A stretch of 64,000 bases of DNA from Heloderma charlesbogerti (Eukaryota > Chordata > Lepidosauria > Squamata > Helodermatidae), in the NCBI GenBank assembly GCA_026122225.1, contig JANEZZ010000793.1:1240001-1304000 (forward strand), in the 5' to 3' direction. Position 1 is the stretch's first letter. Every line of letters begins with the position of its first letter. This document shows positions 1-10,520 of the stretch, piece by piece. A program made the position numbers and the translations under genes. The notes beneath the pieces are model-generated. The model had not been told where the DNA came from. It did no database searches and worked only from the letters and a program-made list of their open reading frames with translations.

Positions 1-125
1 ATCTGTTGTGGGAGGGTGCTGTTGCACTCGTGTCCTGCTTGTGGGTTTCCTGCGGGCAGCTGGTTGGCCACCATGTGACTAGATGGACCATTGGTCTGAT
101 CCATCATGGCTCTTAAGTTCTTAAA
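1..125 (+). repeat. CR1-clade (L3-like) LINE 3' end, fragment
   Basis: The stretch matches the 3' end of an element present several times in this window (for example 41480-41610, 58790-58945 and 62330-62440 on +, and 4350-4480, 20890-21020 and 61370-61500 on -). The shared block runs from 'gggaacatggg' through 'ctagatggac' to 'ctgatcca..catggctctt'. Longer copies carry a CR1-type reverse-transcriptase C-terminus just upstream, so this is a LINE 3' end. The copy is cut by the window edge. Confidence 0.75.
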
Positions 126-1059
126 GTTTAGTAACAGTGCAATCCTCTGCATAACCAGTTCAGAGCAGTATGTCCCACTGAGTTAAATAGGGATAGGGGG
201 GAATTGGTCACTGCTGACCAATTGCACCTCTATTCATGATTTACTTAAAGCATGAAAAAGTATAGGAAAAAAGTAAAGCCTACAAGCATGGTGTAGTTAA
301 GAGCATTTTTTTCCTTTCTCTCCCTGCCATTATTCTCTAGCAAAAACAAAAACGCTGCTTCAGGGCGTCTAAAATGCTAAGACAGTAGTGTTTTTTTGTT
401 GTTGTTTTGTCAGAGGGAAGAACAGCTCATTGCCACCCACAGATATAAAAACAGGGAAACAGAGCTTTGAACTGTCAATGAAAGTGTGAACAAGGAGGGG
501 AGAGAAGGAAAGCCATAAATGACCTAGGATAGGTAGTAGTTGCAAAAGGCTAACAAAAGGCACCCCCACCTGTTTGAAATATGCTCATATCCATGTGCCT
601 CCCAGCCCCTGACAGCTGCAATTGAGTGGAATGTCAACAAGGAGAGAGAATGATACAGCCATTGATTTCTCTACGCCACTTGGAACCCACAGTAATTTTT
701 CTTATCCTCCATTGAAGTGCCTAGCTTCTTCTTGTCTAATCACCTAACTTTTTCTTGTCCTCCAATGAAACACTTCTATGCTCATAATACTGTCAGAATC
801 AAACATATTTATGGGCCGCTTTTAAAGGTTAAAAAACAACAACAGCCCTCTCAATATGGCTTCCAGAATAAAAGACAGATAATAAACTTCAAACATTAAT
901 AAGAACCAGCGATGATGGTGATGCTGCTGCTAACTAACAACAATAACCAGAACAAGACTATCCAGCCCAGAAAAATACTAAAATCCAATAAATAATTACA
1001 GCTAAAACCACCAGCAACCCAAGAAAATATATCTTATGAGAAAGCCACAGAAATCAAAG
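126..1059. other. No gene recognised; PANX1 intron 1
   Basis: AT-rich sequence with short A and AAC runs. I see no coding exon, RNA gene or named repeat. By position it is intron 1 of PANX1, which reads right to left and continues below position 1. Confidence 0.6.
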
Positions 1060-1325
1060 GAGTCTTTAAGCTCCCCTAAAAGCCTGTAGCAATGGGGCTT
1101 GGCTTACCCCAGTTGATAGTGTGTTCCACAGATGTGGGGCCACTGCCGAAAAGGCCCTGTTCCTCATGCCGGCAAGCCTTGTTGCTCTCACAGGCAGGTG
1201 TGTGAGAAGGACTTCAACTGCTACTCTTAGAGCACAGACAGGCTGATATGGGTAAAGCTGGTCCCTCAAGTAACTTGGTCCCACATTATTTAAGGCTTTA
1301 AAGGTGAAAACCAGCACTTTATTTA
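1060..1325 (-). repeat. L2 LINE fragment (ORF2 C-terminus)
   Basis: The minus strand encodes a degraded version of the L2 ORF2 tail: a 'VFTFKALNNVGPSYL' stretch, then '[14 protein letters not shown]'. The intact L2 at 48365-50945 carries the equivalent of both near its 3' end. Frame is broken and the copy looks old. Confidence 0.8.
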
Positions 1326-1585
1326 TTTACTACTATGCTTATAACCTGCCCTTCTTCCAGGGAGCTCAAAGTAGCACTTTGAGATTCTCTTCTCTCTCTC
1401 TCTCTCTCTCCCCTCCCCACCCCTACCCCATCTTATCCTCACAACGTGCTTGTGAGGTAGATTAGGCTGACAGTGTGTGACTGGCCCAAGATCACCCAGT
1501 GAGTTTCCAGTGAACTGACTAGGGCTTGAGCCTCGGTCTCTCCAGTCCTAGGCCAACATCCTAACTGCTACATCATACTGGCTCA
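1318..1585 (-). repeat. tRNA-derived CORE/MIR-like SINE
   Basis: Read on the minus strand, the right end is a tRNA-like head ('gtagcagttaggatgttgg', then an RNA polymerase III B-box-like stretch). This is followed by the conserved 'cactgggtga..ttgggccagtcac' core, 'acctcaca..ttgtgaggata', and an L2-like A/T tail. Two related copies lie at 12370-12560 and 47886-48110. The (TC)n run at about 1385-1410 sits within it. Confidence 0.8.
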
Positions 1586-1643
1586 GAAAGTCACTCGGTC
1601 ACAGGTGTAGCTCCTGCAGTACAGGGGTCACATGATCTGACTA

Positions 1644-2745
1644 CCTGTTGTTGTTCAGTTGTTAAATAGTGTCCGACTCTTCGTGACCCCATGGACCATA
1701 GCACGCCAGGCCTTCCTGTCCTCCGCTCTCTCCTGGAGTGCGCTCAATTCATATTCATTGCATCGGTGATGCTATCTAGCCATCTCATCCTCTGCCGTCC
1801 CCTCCTCCTTTTGCCTTCAATCTTTCCCAGCATCAGGGTCTTTTCCAGAGAGTTTTCTCTTCGCATTAGGTGGCCAAAATATTTGAACTTCAGCTTCAGT
1901 ATCTGTCCTTCCAATGAGCACTCAGGGTTGATTTCCTTTAGGATGGACTGATTGGACCTCCTTGCAGTCCAGGGGACTCGTAAGAGTCTTTTCCAGCACC
2001 ACAGTTCGAAAGCATCAATTCTTCGGTGCTCAGCCTTCCTTATAGTCCAGCTCTCATAGCCATACGTTGCTACTGGGAAAACCATAGCTTTGATTATGCG
2101 AACCTTTGTCAGCAAGGTGATGTCTCTGCTTCTTACTATGCTGTCTAGGTTTGCCATAGCTTTCCTCCCAAGGAGCAAGCGTCTTTTAATTTCATGGCTA
2201 CAGTCACCGTCTGCCATGATCTTGGAGCCCTCCAAATAAAATTTGTCACTGCTTCCACTTCTTTTCTTTCTTTCTTTTCATTTTATTTTATATATATGCC
2301 ACGAAGTGATGGGGCCAGATGCCATAATCTTAGTTTTTTTAATGTTGAATTTCAAGCCAGCTTTTGCACTCTCCACTTTCACCCTCAACAAGAGGCTCTT
2401 TAGATCCTCTTTGCTTTCTGCCATGAGGGTGGTATCGTCTGCATATCTGAAGTTGTTGAGAATTCTCCTGGCAATCTTAATTCCAACCTGTGATTCATCC
2501 AACCCGGTGTTTCTCATGATGTACTCTGCATATAAGTTAAATAAGCAGGGAGACAATATACAGCCTTGTCGTACTCCTTTCCCAATTTTGAACCACTCGG
2601 TTGTTTCATGTCTGGTTCTTACTGTTGCTTCTTGACCCTTGCACAGGTTTCTCAGGAGACAGGTAAGGTGGTCTGGTGCTCCCATCTCTTTAAGAATTTG
2701 CCACAGTTTGTTGTGATCCACACAATCAAAGGCTTTACCAATACT
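1644..2745 (-). mobile_element. BovB (RTE-clade) LINE, 5'-truncated, 3' half
   Basis: The minus strand encodes the C-terminal half of BovB ORF2. The reverse-transcriptase block (2278-2745) has 'GVRQGCILSPCLFN' and the catalytic 'FRYADD' motif. A second frame (1744-2235) carries the RT thumb and tail ('MDSIVRSRDITLLTKV'-like, '[18 protein letters not shown]', '[15 protein letters not shown]'). The two blocks are in different frames, so the copy is dead. The 3' end is a short (GTT)n run at about 1647-1660 (CAA repeats on the element strand). BovB in a genome with CR1 and L2 is typical of squamates. Confidence 0.93.
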
Positions 2746-3289
2746 TAGGTGGTTGCGTTCTGCACCAGCTGATGTTTCCAAACCACCTTTAAAAGGCAGC
2801 CCTTATATGCAGTACATCACAAGTGAACATGTATCAACCTTCTCTTCCAACCTGGGTCCTGCCCAGTGTATTACGTACAACATCCACCCATTGGCCATGC
2901 TGGCTGGGTATGTTGGGTATTGTAGTCCAACATATCCGGCAGGCACCAGGTTAGAGGAAGACTGGCAGAGAAAAACAAGGCAGGGTTATGAATTTATCCA
3001 TTCATTCTAATAAACTTATCTCCTGCACCTGTTTGATTCCTGCTCCTTTACGGTCTCTGAAGAGGTATTCTGCCTTCCCTTTCACACAGGAGAGAACACC
3101 TGTTCTACGACCACCCCTGCTGCAACATATCCACACGCCATCAAAAAGAGAAGGAAATATGCTCCCCTCCCCACCAAATTTGTTTGATTTATATACCAAT
3201 TTGTAACTTGTCAGATTATATTGCCTCAATTAGAGCTCATCAGATTAATCGACAGAAACTGCCATCCTTAACCCCATTTACGAGGCAGT
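2746..3289. other. No gene recognised; PANX1 intron 1
   Basis: The stretch between BovB and the palindromic fragment holds a partial 'ttgggtattgtagtccaacat' palindromic-MITE arm near 2910-2935. I see nothing else I can name. Confidence 0.5.
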
Positions 3290-3440
3290 AAATCCCACTG
3301 AACGCAGTCAGGCTTACTTCTGAGCGCACTTGTTTAAGATTGCACGAATCGACTGCAACCCTGCGCCGCCTTACCTTTGACCAAGGCCTGTTGAACTTAA
3401 TGCGGCTTACTTCTGAGTAAGCTTGTATTGGACTATTATT
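3290..3440. repeat. MITE-like fragment ('gcttacttctgag' family)
   Basis: Contains two copies of 'ggcttacttctgag' (about 3310 and 3403), a word that recurs in palindromic short elements near 13790-13880, 23700 and 31195. It is an eroded member of that family. Confidence 0.45.
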
Positions 3441-3648
3441 ATTATACGGTAAGATTCTGTGAAGAAACTATAAGACTCCACTGTAAGACTCCTTTGACTG
3501 GGTGACAAGGCGCCCCGTTTTCCATCATCTAAGCAAGTGCTGAGATGTTGCAGGCCCCAGCACCACCACTAACCCCCCCCCCCGCAGTCTGAAGTGGTAC
3601 AGTCCCCTCCCTGCCACCCCCACCTGAGGTTTACCTATAGAGGCTTAC

Positions 3649-3829
3649 CTATAGAGATCTCCTGGGCGAACGCCAGCGAGATGAGCAGGAGAGGGAGCCC
3701 GACCGCGATGCAGGCGACCAGCTTGTCGACGGCCAGCTCCAGGCGCAGCCCCTTGTACTTGCTCTCCGACGGCTCCTTCAGCAAGAAGTCCGAGAAGACG
3801 TACTCGGTGGCGATGTGGGCGATGGCCAT
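3649..3829 (-). CDS. PANX1: Pannexin 1, coding exon 1 (partial gene)
   Basis: Pannexin 1 forms large-pore plasma-membrane channels that release ATP and other small molecules. This exon encodes the first 60 residues plus one base of codon 61. It begins '[20 protein letters not shown]', the highly conserved cytoplasmic N-terminus. The first transmembrane helix follows at about residues 37-56 ('[17 protein letters not shown]'), and the exon ends EISI-G with the donor GT at 3647-3648. I chose the ATG at 3827-3829 because its context is a strong Kozak match (GCCGCCATGG) and it aligns with the family start; an upstream in-frame TTG is not needed. The rest of the gene lies below position 1. A second donor-like site lies 14 nt downstream (see findings). 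The exon sits in a CpG island, and HEPHL1 lies upstream on the same strand, as in mammals. Confidence 0.96.
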
Positions 3830-4270
3830 GGCGGCGGCGAAGGCGGCCAAGCGAGGCGCCTGGCGCGCTCCCTCACGCCTTCGGCCAGCTGGCCCCCATG
3901 CAGGTTGCAGCCGCGCCGGCTCTCAGCGGAGCAAGCCAGCAAACGTGCCGAGAACGGGAAGCGAGAGAGAGAGCCGGGCTCCGGCGCGGCCGCGCACAGC
4001 CCGCCTTTGTTTGGCGCTCGCCCAGGGCCCCTCGGGAGGGGGCGGGGAGCGCACTGGCGAGGCCGAGGAGGGCAGGGCGCCGCGCGCGCCTCCTCTCTCG
4101 CCCCGCTCGCTCGCGCCCTCCGCGCGCCTTTTGTTCAGAAGCGGGGACGTGCGGGAGGAGAGCGTGTGGCGAGGAAGGAACCCAGGGCAAGGGGCCTCGC
4201 TCGGCCTCCGATTGGCGCGTTCGCCTTGCTGTTTAGATTGTAAGGTCCTCGGGGCAGCGGCCCTGCATAA
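3690..4270 (-). promoter_or_regulatory. PANX1: CpG island / probable PANX1 promoter and 5' UTR
   Basis: This is the only strongly GC- and CpG-rich block in the window. It covers PANX1 exon 1 and about 440 bp upstream of the start codon. It holds a GC box (gggggcgggg, 4038-4047) and a CCAAT box on the minus strand (attgg at 4211-4215), with no clear TATA box. This fits a TATA-less CpG-island promoter. The transcription start cannot be placed from sequence alone. Long open frames here are by-products of high GC. Confidence 0.8.
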
Positions 4271-4344
4271 TCCCAGGGCGGCCTGGTGACCTACGTTACG
4301 GAGCAGAGGACAGTCCTCTGCTTGAAGAGCTGTCAGAGGGCATA

Positions 4345-4960
4345 AGAGTACAAGAAGAGCCATTCTGGGTCAGGCCAAGGGCCCATCCAGTCCAGCATTC
4401 TGTTCATACAGCCGCCAACCAGCTGCCCATGGGAAACCCACAAGCAGGACAGGAGTGCAACAGCGCCCCCCCCACCTCAGCCCATGTTCCCCGGCAACTG
4501 GTGTAGGCATACTGCCTCTGATACTGGAGGGGGCATATAGCCATCGGGACCAGTAGCCATTGATAGCCTTCTCCTCCATGAATTTGTCCAAACGCCTTTA
4601 GAGCCTTCCAAATTGGTGGCCATCAGCACATCTTGTGGTAGCGAATGCCATAGTTGAACTCTGCTGTGTGAAGAAGGCCTTCCTTTTCTCTGTCCCGAAT
4701 CTCCCACCTGATAGGATGACCCCGGGTTCTAGTATTATAAGGGCACAATCCTATGCATGTTTACACAGAAAAAGCCCTATAACTCCCAGCCTTCCCCTGA
4801 CAGCATGGCTGTCTGGGGAATGCTGGGAATTGCAGGACTTTTTTCTGTCCAAACATGCATAGGATTGCACCTTAAGAGAGGGAGAAAAATGTCTCCCTGT
4901 CCACTTTATCCCCACCATGCATAATTTTGTACACCTCCCTCATGTCCTCTCTGATGGACT
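4345..4960 (-). repeat. CR1-clade (L3-like) LINE 3' end, interrupted by a MITE
   Basis: The minus strand shows the L3-like 3' end ('cctgcttgtgggttt', 'ggactggatgggcccttgg'-type block) and, upstream, codons for 'LWHSLPQDVLMATNLEG'. The LINE is split by the palindromic element at 4741-4872. Its text resumes at about 4873 ('gagagggagaaaaatgtctc'), exactly as in the uninterrupted copy near 61750. Confidence 0.82.
4741..4872. mobile_element. Palindromic MITE with TAA target duplication
   Basis: A 132-bp foldback element. It begins gggcacaatcctatgcatg and ends with the inverted counterpart catgcataggattgcacct, with long internal arms around 'actcccagc..gctgggaatt'. TAA flanks it at 4738-4740 and 4873-4875. 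The homologous empty site in the L3-like copy near 61755 has a single triplet (tga) there. A 3-bp TWA-type duplication suggests PIF/Harbinger; that assignment is inference. Confidence 0.75.
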
Positions 4961-5440
4961 GCCAAGTCAAAGTGTGGTTTAAAGTCAAAACCATAAGGAG
5001 GGAGAGCAGCAGAGGCCTTCAAGTTGCCCATCCACAGTTTGCCAAAACAAAATAGGAAATGCATTTGGTTTTGCTTGCTACTGGTTACCCCTGGTATTGT
5101 GGGATATTACAGTACAACAGTATTATATTTTTCTCTGTTGTGTTTTAAAGTTATGTTTGTAGCTTGCATAGATAACATAGTATTATCATATTCTTTTCTA
5201 TTTTTTATATTCACTATTTTGCCTCTCCCAACTGTTTTATCACCATCCACAGTTAGCAGCTGGATGGCAGACTGAGCAGGCACACAGGTCACCTGGTCAG
5301 AGTCTTCCCCCGGACGGTGAGATGCATTGTATTTCTATTTAAGTTATAGCTATTATTTCTGCGTTTGCATTTGTACATATAAATTAGCATATGCATATGT
5401 AGCACCACTGCACAAAAGCTTGGAGGTACGTTGCGCACAC
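4960..5440. repeat. Unclassified interspersed repeat (family A), copy 1
   Basis: Shares blocks with 39050-39370 (same strand) and 51488-51835 (opposite strand): 'cataaggagggagagcagc..ggccttcaagttgcc', 'agactgagcaggcacacaggtcacctggtca', 'gatgca(t)tgtatttctatttaa(a/g)tta', and the end 'tttgcatttgtacatataaa..gcatatgca'. It has no coding capacity. An 'aggacagtcctct' motif from the same family is at about 4302-4320. Confidence 0.6.
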
Positions 5441-5469
5441 AGTTTGGTCAATATCTTTGATCCTAACAT

Positions 5470-6204
5470 GTTGTTGTTGTTGTTGTTCGTGTCCGACTCT
5501 TCGTGACCCCATGGACCACAGCACGCCAGGCCTTCCTGTCCTGCGCTCTCTCCCGGAGTGTGCTCAAGTTCATATTCATTGCATCGGTGATGCTGTCTAG
5601 CCATCTCATCCTCTGCCGTCCCCTTCTCCTTTTGCCTTCAGTCTTTCCCAGCATCAGGGTCTTTTCCAAGGAGTTTTCTCTTCGCATTAGGTGGCCAAAA
5701 TATTTGAGCTTCAGCCTCTGTCCTTCCAATGAGCACTCAGGGTTGATTTCCTTTAGGATGAACTGATTAGACCTCCTTGCAGTCCAGGGGACTCGTCAGA
5801 GTCTTCTCCAGCACCATAGTTCGAAAGCAACAATTCTTCGGCGCTCAGCCTTCCTTATAGTCCAGCTCTCACAGCCATACATTACTACTGGGAAAACCAT
5901 AGCTTTGATTAGACGGACCTTTGTCAGCAAGGTGATGTCTCTGCTTCTTACTATGCTGTCTAGGTTGGCCATAGCTTTCCTCCCAAGGAGCAAGCGTCTT
6001 TTAATTTCATGGCTACAGTCACCGTCTGCGGTGATCTTGGAGCCCAAGAAAGTAAAATCTGTCACTGCTTCCATTTCTTCCCCTTCTATATGCCAGGAAG
6101 TGATGGGGCCAGATGCCATGATCTTCGTTTTTTTAATGCTGAGTTTCAAGCCAGCTTTTGCACTCTCCTCTTTCACCCTCAACAAGAGGCTCTTTAGATC
6201 CTAA
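5470..6204 (-). mobile_element. BovB LINE, short 5'-truncated copy with target duplication
   Basis: The minus strand carries the BovB ORF2 tail (about 5796-6185 and 5463-5729, in two frames), including 'LDSIVRSRDITLLTKVR' and '[16 protein letters not shown]'. The 3' end is a (GTT)n run at 5470-5487. The flanking word gatcctaacat occurs at 5459-5469 and again at about 6198-6208, a good target-site duplication that overlaps BovB sequence by a few bases of microhomology. Confidence 0.92.
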
Positions 6205-6208
6205 CATT

Positions 6209-7460
6209 CTAACATCCCTCTTTCAAAAGAGTAGCATGGATGTTTGTATGGATGAACACCATCGCACTGAAAAGTGGACACAGTCCCAAGGCAGATGTTC
6301 AGTCTTTGCCATGCCACATGTGTAGGGCCTTAACACTGGGTTGCGCATCTGGGCCCAGCCCATGTGTACAGTTGCAGTGATCATCACGACTGCAGCAATT
6401 CAAAAACCTCCAGATGTTCCAACCTTCCACCACGACAGCTAAAACTGGGCAGAGAACTAGACTGTTTATTCTTTCTCTGGTTGGAACGAATGGGTTAGAG
6501 TTTCTCTTCCTCTGTGGGCTGTGTATGTCCACCCCCCAGTCTTTTGTGCGGCCTGCCACTGAATTTGCTGCTTTTTTTGCTGCCAGATTTGGTGGGGGCA
6601 GGAGTGTGGCCCTGGCGAATTGGGGGGTTGCAATGCAGCCCCCTGATCCTCGTAGACTGCCCACTGCTGTGTGCAAGGAAGAAAACCCTTGGATCCACCC
6701 CACTGACTTTTCCCTCTATTCATTATTTTATTGATTTGTAAGAAGCGTTTGTTGAAAAACACAGGAAAATTAATAAAACCATATAGAAGGTGATTTCTCA
6801 CTACAGTTGATACAGCTATAAATGTTATGCATTTATGACTCTGATCTTGAAACAAATCACACATGGATAGCCAAGAAATGTTTAACTTATGCAACTTTAT
6901 TGATGCTGTTTAGTGGTTACTAGCTGTACTTACAGCATACAGGTAATATATACACTCCCATAATTTGATACTATTGATAATTTGAGACCTAGTGGTTAAC
7001 AGAGGGAAAGAACCTGTGTTTGGAACCCATACTGCTTTGAATGTTACTGAATTATGAAACCAGTCTTATAATAATTGTGATTTAAAGTGTTTATGGTTAC
7101 AATTGCTATTTGTTACTTTCATTTCAGTCCTGTAGCCATACCACACCCACATTGGTGATTTTGGGTTGGATCCAGACTCAGTCATATTTAGAGCAGACCC
7201 ACTGAAATCTATAGAGTATTTAAAGTAAACCCACTGTTTAAAACAAGTCCACTCTTAAGTAAGACTAAGTATGAATCTAACCCATTGTGTTGAATCAGTT
7301 TGTTAGTGAAAAAGTATGCAAGTTTTTCCAGTTACAGCAGTATCTTAAATCAGATGGAATGGAAATGTTTAGCTATATGCAGAGTTAGGCTATATATTTA
7401 AATTATTAAAAACAATGGTCTAAATATCATGGCCGTAATTCAGTGAAAAGACAGGGACAC
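6209..7460. other. Intergenic DNA, no gene recognised
   Basis: Between PANX1 and HEPHL1. Open frames around 6299-6894 overlap on both strands, have no family resemblance and look like chance. The word 'atccagactcagtcat..agagcagacccactgaaat' near 7170-7210 resembles a worn MITE arm. Confidence 0.5.
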
Positions 7461-7463
7461 CTA

Positions 7464-7596
7464 AGGCGCAATCCTAAGCAAGTTTAGACAGAAAAAAAGT
7501 CCCACAACTCCCAGCATTCCTCAGCCAGCCATGCTGCCTGGGGCATGCTGGGAGTTGTAGGCCTTTTTTTTCTGTCTAAACATACATAGGATTTTT
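7464..7596. repeat. Palindromic MITE (same family as 4741-4872)
   Basis: Starts taa|ggcgcaatcctaagcaagttt and folds back around 'aactcccagcattcc..ggcatgctgggagttgtag', ending 'ctaaacatacataggatt'. The right terminus has merged into a T/A-rich run. Confidence 0.7.
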
Positions 7597-8820
7597 TTAA
7601 AAAAAATATTTATTTATTTACAATATTTGTATACTGCTCCACAGCCAAAAGATTTTGGAGTGGTGAACAGCAAATAGGATAAAACAATAAAAACACCATG
7701 CTAAAATAATTACTATTTTTTAAAAGAAACAAAGGTCTGATAAAACCATATTCTGGTAAAACTGCAGTCATTCATTCAAGGAAGGCTTCCTGAAATAACA
7801 GTGTTTTCAGGAGGCACCAGAAGCAACACAACATTGGCACCTGCCTTACCTCCAAAGGAAGGGGGCCACCACACTGAAGGCTCTTCTCCTGGTGGACTCC
7901 AGTTGGGCTATAGGTCAATGTGGAACCTCCAGTTACCTCAGTGACCACGCAGGTTGGTAAGGGAGAAGGTGCTCTCTCATGTATCCTGGTCCCAAGTTGT
8001 TTTGGGCTTTGTACGCTAGTACTAGAACCTTAAACCTAGCCCGGTAGTGAATAGACAGCCAGTGCAGTTGCCTAAATAAAGGAGTTGCATGCTGAAAAGG
8101 AGCAGTTCCTGACAACAGCTGAGCTGCTGCATTCTGCCCTAGCTCCAGCTTCACGGAACAGCCTTATGGGCAGCCCCACATAGAGCGCATTGCACTAATC
8201 CAGTCTTGAGCTTACTAATGCCTGTACCACCTTGGCCAAGATATCCCTGTCTAGGAGAGGCCATAGCTGGTGAACCAGCCGAAGCTAGTAAAAGGCACTC
8301 TGAGCTACCGTGGCCACTTGGGCCTCCAGCAACAGCGATGGATGTGGGAGTCCCCAAACTATGAACCTAATCTTTCAGAGGGAGTGCAACCCCATCCAGA
8401 ACAGGCAATGAGTCTGTCTCCTGGACTCAAGAATCACTCACCCACAGGGCTTCTGTCTTGCCAGCATTTAGTTTCAGTTTATTGGCCCTCATCCAGCCCA
8501 TTACTGAGTCTAAGCACTGGTCCAGGACTTGCATAGCCTCTCCTGATTCAGATGTCATAGATGATGGTGCTGTGTGTCATCAGTATACTGATGGAAATTG
8601 GCTCCAAATCCAATCCAATGACCACCCTCAACAGCTTCTTATAGATGTTAAACAACATTGGGGACAAGATGGTACCCTCTGCCCCCCCATAGCTCAATTA
8701 TCACGGGGCTGAGGAATGAGTCACCCAATGTTACTCTCTGAGATCGGCCCCATAGGTAGGACTGGAACCACTGTAACACAGTGCCCCCAACACCAATCCC
8801 ATGGAGTCAATCCAGGAGGA
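7597..8820 (-). repeat. L2 LINE, old copy, 3' portion
   Basis: The minus strand shows an L2 3' region and ORF2 C-terminus (7933-8154 encodes '[20 protein letters not shown]'). Further right are the equivalents of the L2 RT palm and thumb (8450-8800, 'INWMRANKLKLNA'-like and 'VCHQYTD'-like in several frames). Frameshifts and stops throughout mark an old insertion. Confidence 0.75.
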
Positions 8821-8825
8821 TACCA

Positions 8826-10520
8826 TGATTGATGGTATGTATGTATGTATTTATTTCTGTACTGCCCAATAGCTGAAGCTCTCTAGGCAGTTCACAAAAA
8901 TTAAAATCAAAAAGCACAGGATAAAACAATATAAAATATGAAAACATTAAAACCACAATATAACAATACAACCAGAATAAAACCTATCAGCTATGCAGAG
9001 ATTTAAAATACAGATTTAAAACACCAAAGCTAAAAGACTAGGAAGCTAAAATGCTAAAATACCGGGAGAATAAAAGGTCTTCACCTGGCACCGGAAGGAG
9101 TACAACATAAGATGCCAGGTGAGACTCGCTAGGGAGCTCATTCCACAGCTGGGGTGCCACAGCAGAAAAGGCCCTCTTTCTAGTAGCCACCTGCCTCACT
9201 TCCTTTGGCAGGGGGTCATGGAGAAGGACCACTGAGGATGATCTTAGGGTATCAAAAGCCGACGGGTCTAGATAATCAGTATCCTTCAAAAGTACCTGCA
9301 GTTGCTCTGCCACAACCCTCTCAAATACCTTCCCTAGAAAAGGGGTATTTGTGATTGGGAGGCAGTTGTTTGGTACCATTGGGTCCAAAGTGGGCTTCTT
9401 CAGGAGTGGTTGCACTACTGCCTCCTTAAGGACAGCAGGGGCCACCCCTTCCCAAAGGGAAGCATTTATCACTCCTTGGACCCACCCAGTCCTACACCCT
9501 CAGGTAGCTTTGATTAACCAGGAAGGGCAGGGATCGAGAGGGCACATGGTTGGTCGCATTGCTGCAAGCACCTTGTCCACATCATCAGGCCGCAGCAACT
9601 GGAACTCATCCCACAAAATCAGGCAGATGGTGGCATTAGACACCTCAGCTGGAACTGCACTTGGAGACAATAGATTTTGTCCTCAAAGTGTGATGCAGAA
9701 AGGTCACAGCGGGTCCTTGAGGGGACCAGGGCCCCATTCACTGGAGGGGGTGTTAATAGCTCCCAGACCACCTGGAAGAGCTGTGCTGGATGGCTACTTG
9801 AGGACACAATGGAGACAGCAGTAGGTGAGAAAACTACAGCCTTCTTTCCTGTCTGTACTGCCATGCAATAGGCACGGTTATGTGCTCTAGAGCATGCTCG
9901 GTCATCTTCGCTTCAAATTTTATGACATTTGCACTATAGCTGACATCCAGCCTGTTTCATTGATCACAGCTCCTCAGTATACCAAGGAGTGGAGTGGGCT
10001 TTGCAGCGCTGGAGAGGGCACTCAGGTGCAATCAAGTCGATCGCTCTCCACATTTCACTGTTCTGCAGTGAGACTAGGGCCTTGGCTAGATCACCAGTCT
10101 CTCCACTGGAAAATCTCTGAGAGCATTCTGAAATCCATTGGATTCCATTAGTCTCCTGAGTTGGACCATCTGAATGCGTTCCCCACCCCTGCAGGAGGGT
10201 AGTAGCACCATGAGTTCAAATCTCACGGGGAAGTGGTCTGACTGTGACAATGGGGTTACATGGACCCCCCCCCCGAATCTTCAGACTCCCCATCTCACAA
10301 CTTGGAGCAAAAAACAAATCAAGGGTATGCCCTGCTTCATGTCGGATTGCACCTTTAAGCACTTAATTCTGTCTCTTATGTTGAAGGCAATACATTTAGC
10401 ACATTAAAAAGGTCAGGGTCCAAAGGGTCAAACTGATCCAAATTAGCTTTTCTGGATCCCCTTCCTATCGTGGCCCTTCACACATGTACCAAAAGCTACT
10501 TCTGAATGTCGGGGGGCTGT
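8826..10520 (-). repeat. L2 LINE, second old copy, internally deleted
   Basis: The 3' end begins at about 8840 ('tgtactgcccaatagctgaagctctctaggcag' read on +). The minus frame 9038-9472 carries 'AVVQPLLKKPTLDP', then jumps from the 'DTDYLDP' position directly to the C-terminal '[17 protein letters not shown]' block, so most of the RT is missing. Endonuclease-region remnants extend to about 10.5 kb. It lies directly behind the previous L2 in the same orientation. Confidence 0.72.

Noticed and set aside
1318..1585. A genuine tRNA gene
   Set aside because: Only the tRNA-like head of a SINE; no complete cloverleaf, and the same core recurs elsewhere.
3815..4363. Several long overlapping open frames on both strands (up to 146 codons)
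   Set aside because: They lie in the PANX1 CpG island, where stop codons are rare; compositions are Arg/Ala/Pro-rich and match no family.
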